Assembly (NCBI GenBank): GCA_021158305.1
Contig: JAGGUU010000197.1
Location: 1-6,666 of the forward strand
Origin: Candidatus Bathyarchaeota archaeon
Lineage (GTDB): Archaea > Thermoproteota > Bathyarchaeia > Bathyarchaeales > DTEX01
Reading direction: 5' to 3'
DNA length: 6,666 bases
The position numbers were made by a program, and so were the translations under genes. Positions 1-6,296 of this stretch are shown piece after piece; the first letter of the stretch is position 1, and each line of letters opens with the position of its first letter. Under the pieces are notes generated by a model. The model ran no database searches. It saw nothing but the letters and a program-made list of their open reading frames with translations, and was not told the origin of the DNA.

Positions 1-853
1 GTCCAGATTTCTGAACAGCATATTTTGTCTTGAGAAATCTCTCAGCGTTCAGTAGGGCTTCCCTCAGCGATAATAGGCGATCGCCATACTTTTCTGAAAG
101 CTTATAGATCTCTTTTGTGATCTTCTCCCTCCTTGCATATTCCTCATCAAGTTGCTGCTGAATGTAAGATAGCTCCTCAGAAGGTTTTCGCTTCACATCC
201 CTGAGTATAGAGAGAATCTCGGCGTCGTAAGTTTCAAGTATCTTCCTAACTATTTGAGAATCCTTTAGCATCGCAGCTACGAATAGAAGAGCTCTCTTTC
301 CACTTATTTTCTCGAAATGATAGATTATGGGCAGATTTGAGAACGCTCTAACTATGCTAATGATATGTCCGGCTGATACTATAGCTATGAAAACCCTTAT
401 CAAACGTAGTTCGGCAATAACTTTTGGTTCAATGTTAAATCTGTCGATCAACTCCAGAATTCTTGCTCTTTCCTTCAGATCAGCAATTTTGAGGCCGATC
501 TCCTTTAATGCATTTAACTTCCCATTTACCTCTTTTTCTATCCGCGATATCTCCTCTTGAAGATTCTCAGCCAAACTAGTCCAGTTCTCAACGTAAATCT
601 TAAGCTTCTCCTTTTCGGGAGGTTTAAGAAGTATTAAATTTGGCTCCTTAATCCTTAGATTCTTTATTATGGTGTCAACGGTTGTATATGTCCTTTCTAA
701 TGACTCGATGACTCCCCGCTGATGCTTATCTCCTAGCTCATCTGAATATTCTACATGAAACGATCCGAACTCACCTATGGCATTTAGAGCCATATCTAGA
801 TCCTTTTGGAGACATATTATGGAGATCTTCGCCATTCTTTCCGGCATTAGCAT
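1..853 (-). CDS. atpI: A-type ATP synthase subunit I (a-subunit), N-terminal part, cut by window edge
   Basis: This is the amino-terminal 284 codons of the membrane-embedded stator subunit that, with the K ring, forms the ion path of the A-type ATP synthase. The reading frame is open from the ATG at 853 to the left edge, so the C-terminal part, including the membrane domain, lies outside. The start reads MLMPERMAKISIICLQKDLD, followed by an IGEFGSFHVE segment. This matches the family pattern of a PERM-type motif, a beta strand, then a helix ending in LGxxHxE. Long charged helices follow (about residues 85-125 and 230-275), as expected for the cytoplasmic arm that holds the peripheral stalks. 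The family is usually about 620-700 residues, so well under half is present. A second ATG at 847 is in frame, but 853 includes the full N-terminus. It is transcribed away from the other subunits. No strong Shine-Dalgarno precedes it, and a TATA box at 888-895 would give a leader of about 12 bases. Confidence 0.9.
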   Translation of the reverse strand, partial: MLMPERMAKISIICLQKDLDMALNAIGEFGSFHVEYSDELGDKHQRGVIESLERTYTTVDTIIKNLRIKEPNLILLKPPEKEKLKIYVENWTSLAENLQEEISRIEKEVNGKLNALKEIGLKIADLKERARILELIDRFNIEPKVIAELRLIRVFIAIVSAGHIISIVRAFSNLPIIYHFEKISGKRALLFVAAMLKDSQIVRKILETYDAEILSILRDVKRKPSEELSYIQQQLDEEYARREKITKEIYKLSEKYGDRLLSLREALLNAERFLKTKYAVQKSG

Positions 854-921
854 CTTTTCTCAGCAACTCTTATTAGGATCAACTTAACTTTTAAACTTCT
901 CGTAGCTGAAGGCTTGGAAGC
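854..921. promoter_or_regulatory. Divergent promoter region between subunit I and the F-E-A-B-D operon, shared TTTAAA core
   Basis: The 68 bases between the two divergent starts contain AACTTTTAAACTT at 886-898. On the plus strand TTTTAAAC (889-896) lies about 29 bases before the ATG at 922, so initiation about 25 bases downstream of the box would give a nearly leaderless message for subunit F. On the minus strand TTTAAAAG (895-888) lies about 38 bases before the ATG at 853 and would give a leader of about 12 bases, with a purine-rich GAGAAG just upstream as a possible BRE. The palindromic TTTAAA at 890-895 could therefore serve both directions. TATA position and composition are read from the sequence; promoter activity is inferred from archaeal promoter rules. 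Confidence 0.55.
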
Positions 922-1218
922 ATGAAGGGATACATAATAGGAAACAAGGATTTTACATTAGGATTCCGACTCATCGGAATCAAGGGAATAACCGTGCAAA
1001 ATAGTGATGAAGCCCTTAAAATCTTAAAAGAAATAGTTAAGAAGGAAGGATCTGCCCTTATATTCATAAGCGAGGAACTGTCATCTCAGATTCAAGATGA
1101 ATTAGATGAAATCCGATCTCAAAGTAATGCTCTAATAATAGAAGTTCCCGGAAAAGTGGTGAAGGAATCTCAAACAGCTCAGAGATTAATAGCTAAGGCC
1201 TTGAGAGTTAGAGTTTAA
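922..1218 (+). CDS. atpF: A-type ATP synthase subunit F
   Basis: Subunit F is the small central-stalk protein that binds subunit D and rotates with it inside the A3B3 head. The product is 98 residues, the usual family length of about 100. It opens with a short strand followed by the family signature GFRLIGIKG (residues 14-22), then alternating strands and helices as in the Rossmann-like F fold (for example ALIFISEEL and ALIIEVPG). The C-terminal helix with SQTAQRLIAKALRV is the part that in homologues contacts D and the head. It is the first gene of the plus-strand operon and ends 15 bases before subunit E. No convincing Shine-Dalgarno precedes the ATG, consistent with a nearly leaderless message from the TATA box at 889-896. 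Subunit C, which sits just before F in classical euryarchaeal clusters, is absent here. Confidence 0.93.
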   Translation: MKGYIIGNKDFTLGFRLIGIKGITVQNSDEALKILKEIVKKEGSALIFISEELSSQIQDELDEIRSQSNALIIEVPGKVVKESQTAQRLIAKALRVRV

Positions 1219-1222
1219 TAAA

Positions 1223-1230
1223 GAGGCGAT
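1223..1230 (+). promoter_or_regulatory. Ribosome binding site for subunit E
   Basis: GAGGCGAT matches the archaeal anti-Shine-Dalgarno target GAGGTGAT with one mismatch and ends 3 bases before the ATG at 1234. It supports that start and excludes the out-of-frame ATG at 1229. Confidence 0.6.
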
Positions 1231-1233
1231 GTC

Positions 1234-1854
1234 ATGTCCAACATATCCCGCGGATTAGCGAGTATCACAAAGGAAATCTTGGAAGATGCAGAGCGAGATG
1301 CTAGGAATATCATTTCCAGAGCTGAGGCTGAAGCTGAGAGAATCTTGAAACATGCAAAAGAAGAGGCTGAAAGGAGATACGAGGAGATCATAAGAAAGAG
1401 CAAAGAGAGAATAAAGGATAAGAAAAGACAGGCAATTTCACTATTTGAGCTTGAAACAAAAAACAATCTGCTTAATGCTAAAGAGAAGATAATCGAAGAA
1501 GTTTATGATGAAGCTATTAAACGCTTACGTCGATATACATTGACTAAAGAGTACACAAACTGCATACTCAGGTTGATATGTGAGGCGAGCAGACAGATAA
1601 ATTCAGACACTCTGATAATTCATCTCAATGAAAGGGACCATCAAATATTGACGAAAAAACGACTTGACGAGCTCTCAAGAAAATTAGGCGTCAAGATCAT
1701 AAAATCCGATGAGAAGATCAACTGCACTGGCGGAGTTGTTGTTACAAGCCTCGATGGAAAGATCATTGTAGATAATACGTTTGAGAATAGGCTGAGAGCC
1801 CTGAAGGATCCTCTCCGAACCAAAATAGCTAAGATCCTCTTTGAGGAGGAATGA
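1234..1854 (+). CDS. atpE: A-type ATP synthase subunit E (peripheral stalk)
   Basis: Subunit E forms the peripheral stalks, usually as a heterodimer with H, tethering the catalytic head to subunit I and resisting rotor torque. The 206-residue product fits the family (about 185-210). Residues 5-100 are a long charged, Ala-rich helix (EDAERDARNIISRAEAEAER and onward), the peripheral-stalk coiled coil. Residues 105-206 are the globular domain that caps a B subunit, with the conserved GGVVVTSLDGKIIVDNTF segment (166-183), ENRL, and the terminal helix TKIAKILF. It follows F by 15 bases with a good ribosome binding site. Its TGA at 1852-1854 overlaps an ATG at 1851 in an ATGA arrangement, and the stop is in the same frame as subunit A downstream, which creates the start problem described for A. 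No full-length H partner gene is seen in the window. Confidence 0.93.
   Translation: MSNISRGLASITKEILEDAERDARNIISRAEAEAERILKHAKEEAERRYEEIIRKSKERIKDKKRQAISLFELETKNNLLNAKEKIIEEVYDEAIKRLRRYTLTKEYTNCILRLICEASRQINSDTLIIHLNERDHQILTKKRLDELSRKLGVKIIKSDEKINCTGGVVVTSLDGKIIVDNTFENRLRALKDPLRTKIAKILFEEE
1843..1849 (+). promoter_or_regulatory. Shine-Dalgarno for subunit A, inside the end of the E gene
   Basis: GAGGAGG lies within the last codons of subunit E. Its GGAGG core (1845-1849) is only 1 base from the ATG at 1851, but the GAGG copy at 1843-1846 is 4 bases from it. The GGAGG core is 8 bases from an in-frame ATC at 1858, which is a normal spacing. The site shows that ribosomes are meant to load for subunit A at about 1851-1858, well before the internal ATG at 1915. 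Confidence 0.6.
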
Positions 1855-1857
1855 AAG

Positions 1858-3627
1858 ATCCCGGCGAGGGGCGTTATCGTCCGTATAAGCGGATCAGTCG
1901 TTGAAGCCGAGGGAATGATCGGTGCTCAAATGTATGAAATGGTTATGGTTGGAAATGAAAGACTCAAAGGCGAAATCATAAGAATAGAGAAAGACCACGC
2001 CGTCATACAAGTCTATGAGAATACAAGTGGATTAAAACCTGGAGAGGAAGTGATCGGAACAGGATTGCCGCTCTCGGTGGAGCTCGGACCTGGTCTCATC
2101 GGGAACATATTTGATGGTATAGAGAGACCGCTTAGAGCCTTAAGAGAGAAGACTGGCATCTTCATCAGGCGGGGAGTTAATACCCCAGCCTTATCAAGAG
2201 ATAAAGAGTGGTATTTCACACCGAAGGTTAAAGCTAATGCTGTAGTCCACGGTGGAGATATCATCGGAACTGTTAAGGAGTCCGAGCTTATCGAACATAA
2301 AATCATGGTTCCGCCAAACATCCAAGGAAGGATCATCGATATAGTCGGGGAAGGCAAATACGTTGTTAACGAAGAGATCGCAAGGGTGAAGGTAGGAGAT
2401 AAAATTGAAACTTTAAGGATGTTTCAGACATGGCCTGTGCGTCGCCCGAGACCATATAAGAGACGGCTGATACCGAACAGTCCATTAATAACTGGACAGA
2501 GAGTTATTGACACTTTCTTTCCTATAGCTAAGGGTGGAACTGCATCTATCCCCGGAGGATTCGGAACTGGAAAGACAATCACGCAACAACAACTTGCTAA
2601 ATGGTCAGATGCGGACGTAATAATATACGTTGGGTGTGGAGAGAGAGGAAATGAAATGGTCGATATACTAATTACCTTCCCAGAGCTAAGCGATCCAAAG
2701 AGTGGAAGACCGCTAATGGAAAGAACTATACTGATCGCAAACACAAGCAACATGCCAGTCTCCGCCAGAGAAGCAAGCATATACACAGCCGTAACAATAG
2801 GCGAATATTACCGAGATATGGGATACCATGTCGCTTTGATGGCGGATTCAACAAGCAGATGGGCAGAAGCCCTGAGAGAAATATCAGGCCGACTGGAGGA
2901 GATGCCTGCTGAAGAAGGCTTTCCATCATACTTGCCCACTAGACTTGGAGAATTTTATGAGAGAGCCGGAATCGTTGAGACATTAGGCTCAGAGAATCGC
3001 GAAGGTTCACTAAGCATCATCGGAGCTGTCTCGCCTCCAGGAGGAGACTTTTCAGAACCTGTCACGACGCATACAAAACGCTTCACAAGAGTTTTCTGGG
3101 CTCTAGATAAAGAGCTAGCGGATGCACGTCATTATCCGGCTATAAACTGGATCCAGAGCTACTCAGAATATATAGATAACGTTTCTGAATGGTGGTCTAA
3201 GAACGTAAGCAGGGACTGGAGAAGATACAGAAGTGAAGCTATGAAGATACTTCAGCGTGAGGATGAACTAAAGGAGATTGTTAAGCTTGTCGGTCCAGAA
3301 GCTCTTCCGGATAGTCAACGCTTGATCCTCGAGGCTGCTAAGATGCTTAGAGTTGCTTTTCTACAACAAAATGCCTTGGATCCCATAGATACATACTCAA
3401 CTCCGATAAAGCAATTCAAGATGCTGAAGATGATCATAGATTTCTATGATGGCGCTAGGAAAATAATAGAGAGAGGAGTTCCCATCTTCAAGATTATGCA
3501 GCTCCCAGTAATCGCTGAGATGATGAGGATGAAAAATGAGATTCCGAACGATAAAGTTGAACTACTCGATAAATTATATTCCCGCATGAAAGACTCCCTG
3601 CTTAAGCTTGAAGAATCTTTGAAGTGA
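1858..3627 (+). CDS. atpA: A-type ATP synthase catalytic subunit A, start codon anomalous
   Basis: Subunit A hydrolyses or makes ATP in the A3B3 head. In this frame the product is about 589 residues, the normal family length. Counting from the ATC at 1858, it has the N-terminal beta-barrel (RGVIVRISGSVVEAEGM, residues 4-20), a P-loop GGFGTGKT at 233-240, GERGNEM at 261-267 with the catalytic Glu, and the DSTSRWAEALREISGRLEEM segment that follows. The C-terminal helical bundle is complete. The P-loop position matches homologues (about 234-241), supporting an upstream start. However, no ATG, GTG or TTG lies in frame between the E stop at 1852-1854 and the conserved residues. Candidates are AUC at 1858, the ATG at 1851 joined by a +1 shift (for example MKDPARGV), or the first in-frame ATG at 1915, which gives 570 residues and loses the first strand. 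The body is certain; the start is not. B follows with the GTGA overlap at 3624-3627. Confidence 0.93.
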   Translation: MPARGVIVRISGSVVEAEGMIGAQMYEMVMVGNERLKGEIIRIEKDHAVIQVYENTSGLKPGEEVIGTGLPLSVELGPGLIGNIFDGIERPLRALREKTGIFIRRGVNTPALSRDKEWYFTPKVKANAVVHGGDIIGTVKESELIEHKIMVPPNIQGRIIDIVGEGKYVVNEEIARVKVGDKIETLRMFQTWPVRRPRPYKRRLIPNSPLITGQRVIDTFFPIAKGGTASIPGGFGTGKTITQQQLAKWSDADVIIYVGCGERGNEMVDILITFPELSDPKSGRPLMERTILIANTSNMPVSAREASIYTAVTIGEYYRDMGYHVALMADSTSRWAEALREISGRLEEMPAEEGFPSYLPTRLGEFYERAGIVETLGSENREGSLSIIGAVSPPGGDFSEPVTTHTKRFTRVFWALDKELADARHYPAINWIQSYSEYIDNVSEWWSKNVSRDWRRYRSEAMKILQREDELKEIVKLVGPEALPDSQRLILEAAKMLRVAFLQQNALDPIDTYSTPIKQFKMLKMIIDFYDGARKIIERGVPIFKIMQLPVIAEMMRMKNEIPNDKVELLDKLYSRMKDSLLKLEESLK

Positions 3628-3629
3628 TC
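3624..3629 (+). promoter_or_regulatory. Ribosome binding site overlapping the A stop, points to the ATG at 3633 for subunit B
   Basis: GTGATC matches the 3' half of the archaeal Shine-Dalgarno GGAGGTGATC and ends 3 bases before the ATG at 3633, equivalent to a spacing of about 8 bases from a full GGAGG core. The GTG at 3624 is itself a possible in-frame start (GTGA overlap with the A stop), but nothing better than a weak GAAGAA precedes it. Confidence 0.5.
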
Positions 3630-3632
3630 TCT

Positions 3633-5009
3633 ATGGGCATAGTTAAACCCGAATACGTTGGTGTATCGAGGATCGCAGGCCCAATAATAGTTGTCGATGG
3701 AGTCTCAGGAGTAAGCTATGATGAAGTAGTTGAGGTTATAACTCCCTCAGGAGAAATAAGGAGAGGAAGAGTTTTAGATGTCGGCAAAGGAAAGGCCATA
3801 GTTCAGGTCTTCGAAGGAACAGAAGGATTATCGCTTTCGGAGACTAGAGTTCGATTCCTCGGTGAACCGCTAAGGGTTCCTGTGTCGATGGATATGCTTG
3901 GCAGAGTGATGAATAGCTTAGCTGAGCCTATAGATGGGGGCCCGAAGCCTATAGTTGAAGATATGAGAGATGTGAACGGTAACCCGTTAAATCCAATGGC
4001 TAGAGAATATCCAAGAGACTTCATACAGACCGGAATTTCAGTAATAGATGGCATGTGCTCACTTGTTCGGGGACAAAAGCTTCCAATATTCTCGGCGTCC
4101 GGTCTTCCACATAACGTTTTAGCAGCTCAAATAGCTAGGCAGGCAAAGATTGCCGGAGAAGAAGACTTCTACATAGTATTTGCAGCCATGGGGATAAAAC
4201 ACGACGAAGAAGCCTTTTTCAGAAAAAGCTTCGAAGAGGGAGGAGCGTTAAAGAGAACAGCAATGTTCATTAACTTAGCTGAAGACCCGACGATGGAGAG
4301 AATAATAACGCCGAGAACTGCTCTTACGTTGGCTGAGTACTTAGCATTCGAGCAAGAAGCTCACGTGCTTGTTATCCTAACAGATATGACAAACTATTGT
4401 GAGGCTCTAAGAGAAGTAAGTGCCTCTCTTGAGGAGGTTCCAAGCAGAAAGGGATATCCTGGATACATGTATAGCGATCTAGCCAGCATATATGAACGAT
4501 CTGGTAGAGTGCGGGGAAGAAACGGCTCACTCACCCAGATGCCAATACTAACCATGCCGAACGATGATATCACGCATCCGATTCCAGATCTAACTGGCTA
4601 CATAACTGAGGGACAGATAGTCTTGGATAGGGAGCTGCATAATCGTGGAATTTACCCACCAGTTAATGTTTTGATAAGCCTATCAAGGCTCATGAAGGAC
4701 GGGATCGGGAAGGAAAAAACAAGAGAAGATCACGCAGATGTTGCAAGTCAGCTCTACGCTGCATACGCACAATGTAACGAGCTCAGATCCCTCGCATCGA
4801 TTATAGGGGAGGAAGCTCTTTCACAAAGAGATAGAGCCTACCTCCGCTTTGGGGATGAATTTGAAACAAGATTCATAAATCAGGGAGTTGACGAGAATAG
4901 GACGATCGAAGAAACTCTCAATATCGCGTGGGATCTACTTTCGATACTTCCAAAAGAGGAATTGACAAGAATACATAGAGAGTATTTGGATAAATATTTG
5001 AAGGCATGA
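3633..5009 (+). CDS. atpB: A-type ATP synthase regulatory subunit B
   Basis: Subunit B alternates with A in the catalytic head and carries the non-catalytic nucleotide sites. From the ATG at 3633 the product is 458 residues, the normal family length (about 455-465). A GTG at 3624 in the same frame would add three residues. The order is an N-terminal beta-barrel (VSRIAGPIIVVDGVSGVSYD), the MLGRVMNSLAEPIDGGP segment, and a central domain with FSASGLPHN at about 153-161 in place of a Walker A motif, the mark of non-catalytic B. The VLVILTDMTNYCEALREVS segment and a C-terminal domain ending in HREYLDKYLKA follow. The start sits in or just after the A stop, and its own stop is in the ATGA overlap with subunit D at 5006-5009, so A, B and D are probably translationally coupled. 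Confidence 0.95.
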   Translation: MGIVKPEYVGVSRIAGPIIVVDGVSGVSYDEVVEVITPSGEIRRGRVLDVGKGKAIVQVFEGTEGLSLSETRVRFLGEPLRVPVSMDMLGRVMNSLAEPIDGGPKPIVEDMRDVNGNPLNPMAREYPRDFIQTGISVIDGMCSLVRGQKLPIFSASGLPHNVLAAQIARQAKIAGEEDFYIVFAAMGIKHDEEAFFRKSFEEGGALKRTAMFINLAEDPTMERIITPRTALTLAEYLAFEQEAHVLVILTDMTNYCEALREVSASLEEVPSRKGYPGYMYSDLASIYERSGRVRGRNGSLTQMPILTMPNDDITHPIPDLTGYITEGQIVLDRELHNRGIYPPVNVLISLSRLMKDGIGKEKTREDHADVASQLYAAYAQCNELRSLASIIGEEALSQRDRAYLRFGDEFETRFINQGVDENRTIEETLNIAWDLLSILPKEELTRIHREYLDKYLKA

Positions 5010-5647
5010 TGGCCATGTCAAATATCTCACCGACCCGGATGAATCTTCTAAAATTTAAGAGAAGCCTTCAACTCGCCGAGTCAGGACGGGAGATTCTAGA
5101 GAAAAAAAGAGATGTCCTAATGGTTGAGCTCAGAAACTTTGCGTACGATCTGCGGAGAGTGAGAATAGAGCTAGGTAATAAGCTTAGCGAGGCATTCTCA
5201 TACATTGAAAAAGCCGCCGTTCACCTAGGAATTGAAAAACTTGGAATCATCACAGAGCTGACAAGCTTCCCTATAGAATTCTCAGTGGATTATCGGAGCA
5301 TTATGGGCGTTCTGGTCCCAAGAATTAAAATTGAGAGTGAAAGACCTCATCCCGACTATGGTTTTCTCGGGACAAACATATACCTCGATATCGCATTTAA
5401 GAGACTCTCCGAATCGTTAGATTTGATCTGTGAACTAGCTGAGCTTGAAGAATCAATTCGAAGAATCGCTGAGGCTGTCGAAAGTACACAAAGAAGAATA
5501 AATGCATTGAAGCATATACATATTCCCAGATACAGAGAAATCGTCAAGAAGATTGAAATGATGCTTGAAGAGAGAGAAAGGGAGGAGTTCGTGAGGATGA
5601 AGAAGGTTAAGAGTCTAATGGAGAAGAGGAGGGTTGCCAGTGGCTGA
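5006..5647 (+). CDS. atpD: A-type ATP synthase subunit D (central rotor shaft)
   Basis: Subunit D is the rotor shaft, a long antiparallel coiled coil that passes through the A3B3 head and pairs with F. From the ATG at 5006 the product is 213 residues, a typical length. It shows the family N-terminus PTRMNLLKFKRSLQLAESG (residues 9-27), followed by EILEKKRDVL in the first long helix. A less helical middle part spans about 85-125, and a second charged helix from about 135 to the end is rich in Glu, Arg and Lys. In-frame ATGs at 5009 and 5015 are alternatives. The shortest (MSNISPTRM) most resembles homologues, whereas 5006 gives the 4-base ATGA overlap with B. The 3' end overlaps the start of the UspA gene by 8 to 14 bases. 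Confidence 0.93.
   Translation: MMAMSNISPTRMNLLKFKRSLQLAESGREILEKKRDVLMVELRNFAYDLRRVRIELGNKLSEAFSYIEKAAVHLGIEKLGIITELTSFPIEFSVDYRSIMGVLVPRIKIESERPHPDYGFLGTNIYLDIAFKRLSESLDLICELAELEESIRRIAEAVESTQRRINALKHIHIPRYREIVKKIEMMLEEREREEFVRMKKVKSLMEKRRVASG
5626..5633 (+). promoter_or_regulatory. Strong Shine-Dalgarno for the UspA gene, inside subunit D
   Basis: GAGGAGGG contains GGAGG at 5628-5632. It is 7 bases before the GTG at 5640 and only 1 base before the TTG at 5634, so it selects GTG 5640 as the likely start of the UspA protein. Confidence 0.6.
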
Positions 5648-6080
5648 GGAGAGGTTCATAAGAAAGATTCTTGTTCCAACAGATGGCTCAGATTCTTCAA
5701 TGCGAGCATCTGAATATGCAATAAAGCTAGCTAAAAAGTTTGATTCGCAAATAATAGCAATATATGTCATCGACAGAGTAATACTTGAGGAGATCTCAAA
5801 AGTTCAGGAGAGAAGAGAACTAGAAGAGGAAATCAAAAAGAAGGCTGAAAGATGTCTGAATTACATCGTTAAATCTGCAAGAAGGGAAGGTTTAAAAGCA
5901 TCCTCCATATTAATTGAGGGAGAACCTCACGATCAAATAGTCCGACATGCAGAGTCTCTCGGAGTAGACATCATAGTAATGGGCTCAAAAGGCAGAAGAG
6001 GGATGAATAGAATTCTTATTGGAAGCGTAGCTGAAAGGGTAATTGAATATGCGCCCTGCCCAGTACTGGTGATAAGGTAG
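5640..6080 (+). CDS. Universal stress protein, UspA family, ATP-binding type
   Basis: A single-domain cytoplasmic UspA protein of 146 residues from the GTG at 5640 (a TTG at 5634 would add two). The N-terminal strand ILVPTDGSDSS (10-20) carries the conserved Asp of the nucleotide pocket, and AIKLAKKF plus IIAIYVIDRV form the first helix and second strand. The C-terminal part has DIIVMGSKGRRGM and then ILIGSVAERVIEYAPCPVLV. This contains the full G-2X-G-9X-G-S motif (residues 115-129), which in the MJ0577-type branch binds ATP, so binding of ATP or a related nucleotide is predicted. The gene overlaps subunit D by 8 bases at this start and has a strong ribosome binding site inside D, so it is co-expressed with the rotor subunit. 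Its cellular role is not known. A link to ATP synthase, perhaps sensing nucleotide state, is inference from position only. Confidence 0.9.
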   Translation: MAEERFIRKILVPTDGSDSSMRASEYAIKLAKKFDSQIIAIYVIDRVILEEISKVQERRELEEEIKKKAERCLNYIVKSARREGLKASSILIEGEPHDQIVRHAESLGVDIIVMGSKGRRGMNRILIGSVAERVIEYAPCPVLVIR

Positions 6081-6091
6081 CGTGAACAAAT

Positions 6092-6271
6092 ATGAAACTA
6101 AAGGAGATAGACGAAGAGTACAAGGAGATTAGGCGAAACCTGCAGAAAATGGCGGAGGAGGAACTAAAAGAGATAGATAAACGAGTGAACACATTAGAGA
6201 TTGAAGCTGAAAAAATCGGGAAAGAAGCAGAGAAAGAATTTAATAGGAAAAATGATAATGTAGTCGTTTAA
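6092..6271 (+). CDS. Small coiled-coil protein, 59 residues, possible minimal peripheral-stalk (H-like) subunit
   Basis: An ATG at 6092 opens a 59-codon frame ending in TAA at 6269-6271, filling most of the gap between usp and K (11 bases after usp, 25 before K). The product begins MKLKEIDEEYKEIRRNL and is almost entirely Lys, Glu, Arg and hydrophobic residues with no proline. Hydrophobic residues at 3, 6, 10, 13, 17 and 20, and again at 25, 28, 32, 35, 39, 42 and 46, follow a 3-4 spacing with one register slip between 20 and 25, so a single coiled-coil helix is expected. It has no signal peptide or membrane segment. I cannot assign a family by sequence. Its place in an ATP synthase operon lacking a visible subunit H suggests a short H- or G-like partner of E, but H is normally about 100 residues. 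An ATG at 6151 in the same frame is a shorter alternative. Only a weak GTGA (6082-6085) precedes the start. Confidence 0.7.
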   Translation: MKLKEIDEEYKEIRRNLQKMAEEELKEIDKRVNTLEIEAEKIGKEAEKEFNRKNDNVVV

Positions 6272-6276
6272 TAAAA
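6267..6276 (+). promoter_or_regulatory. Possible TATA box for a separate leaderless K transcript
   Basis: TTTAATAAAA spans the end of the small coiled-coil gene and is centred about 25 bases before the ATG at 6297. That spacing would start transcription at or next to the K start codon. No Shine-Dalgarno of note precedes K, which fits a leaderless message. No clear BRE is seen upstream, so the call is tentative. Confidence 0.3.
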
Positions 6277-6296
6277 AACTAAATTGGCGAAGGCGT

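Noticed and set aside
327..560. 77-residue plus-strand frame beginning MGRFENALTM
   Set aside because: It lies antisense to the clear subunit I coding sequence and its translation has no family resemblance; it is a shadow frame.
896..911. Short inverted repeat CTTC...GAAG just downstream of the plus-strand TATA box, a possible operator
   Set aside because: Only four base pairs match, which is expected by chance in a region of this size.
1215..1466. 83-residue minus-strand frame opposite subunit E
   Set aside because: Ser/Leu-rich translation is the typical antisense shadow of a Glu/Lys/Arg-rich coiled coil; no promoter or ribosome binding site supports it.
2013..2929. Minus-strand frames of 114, 120 and 67 residues opposite subunit A
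   Set aside because: All lie within strongly conserved subunit A coding sequence on the other strand and have no recognisable features.
1234..3627. An E-A fusion made by reading through the TGA at 1852-1854 (including as selenocysteine)
   Set aside because: E and A are in one frame across the stop, but E ends at its normal length and A begins at its normal place. E and A occupy different parts of the enzyme, and no selenocysteine-type structure is apparent. An independent start for A is far more likely.
3803..4054. 83-residue minus-strand frame opposite subunit B
   Set aside because: Antisense shadow of conserved subunit B sequence.
5356..5547. 63-residue minus-strand frame opposite subunit D
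   Set aside because: Antisense shadow of the charged second helix of D.
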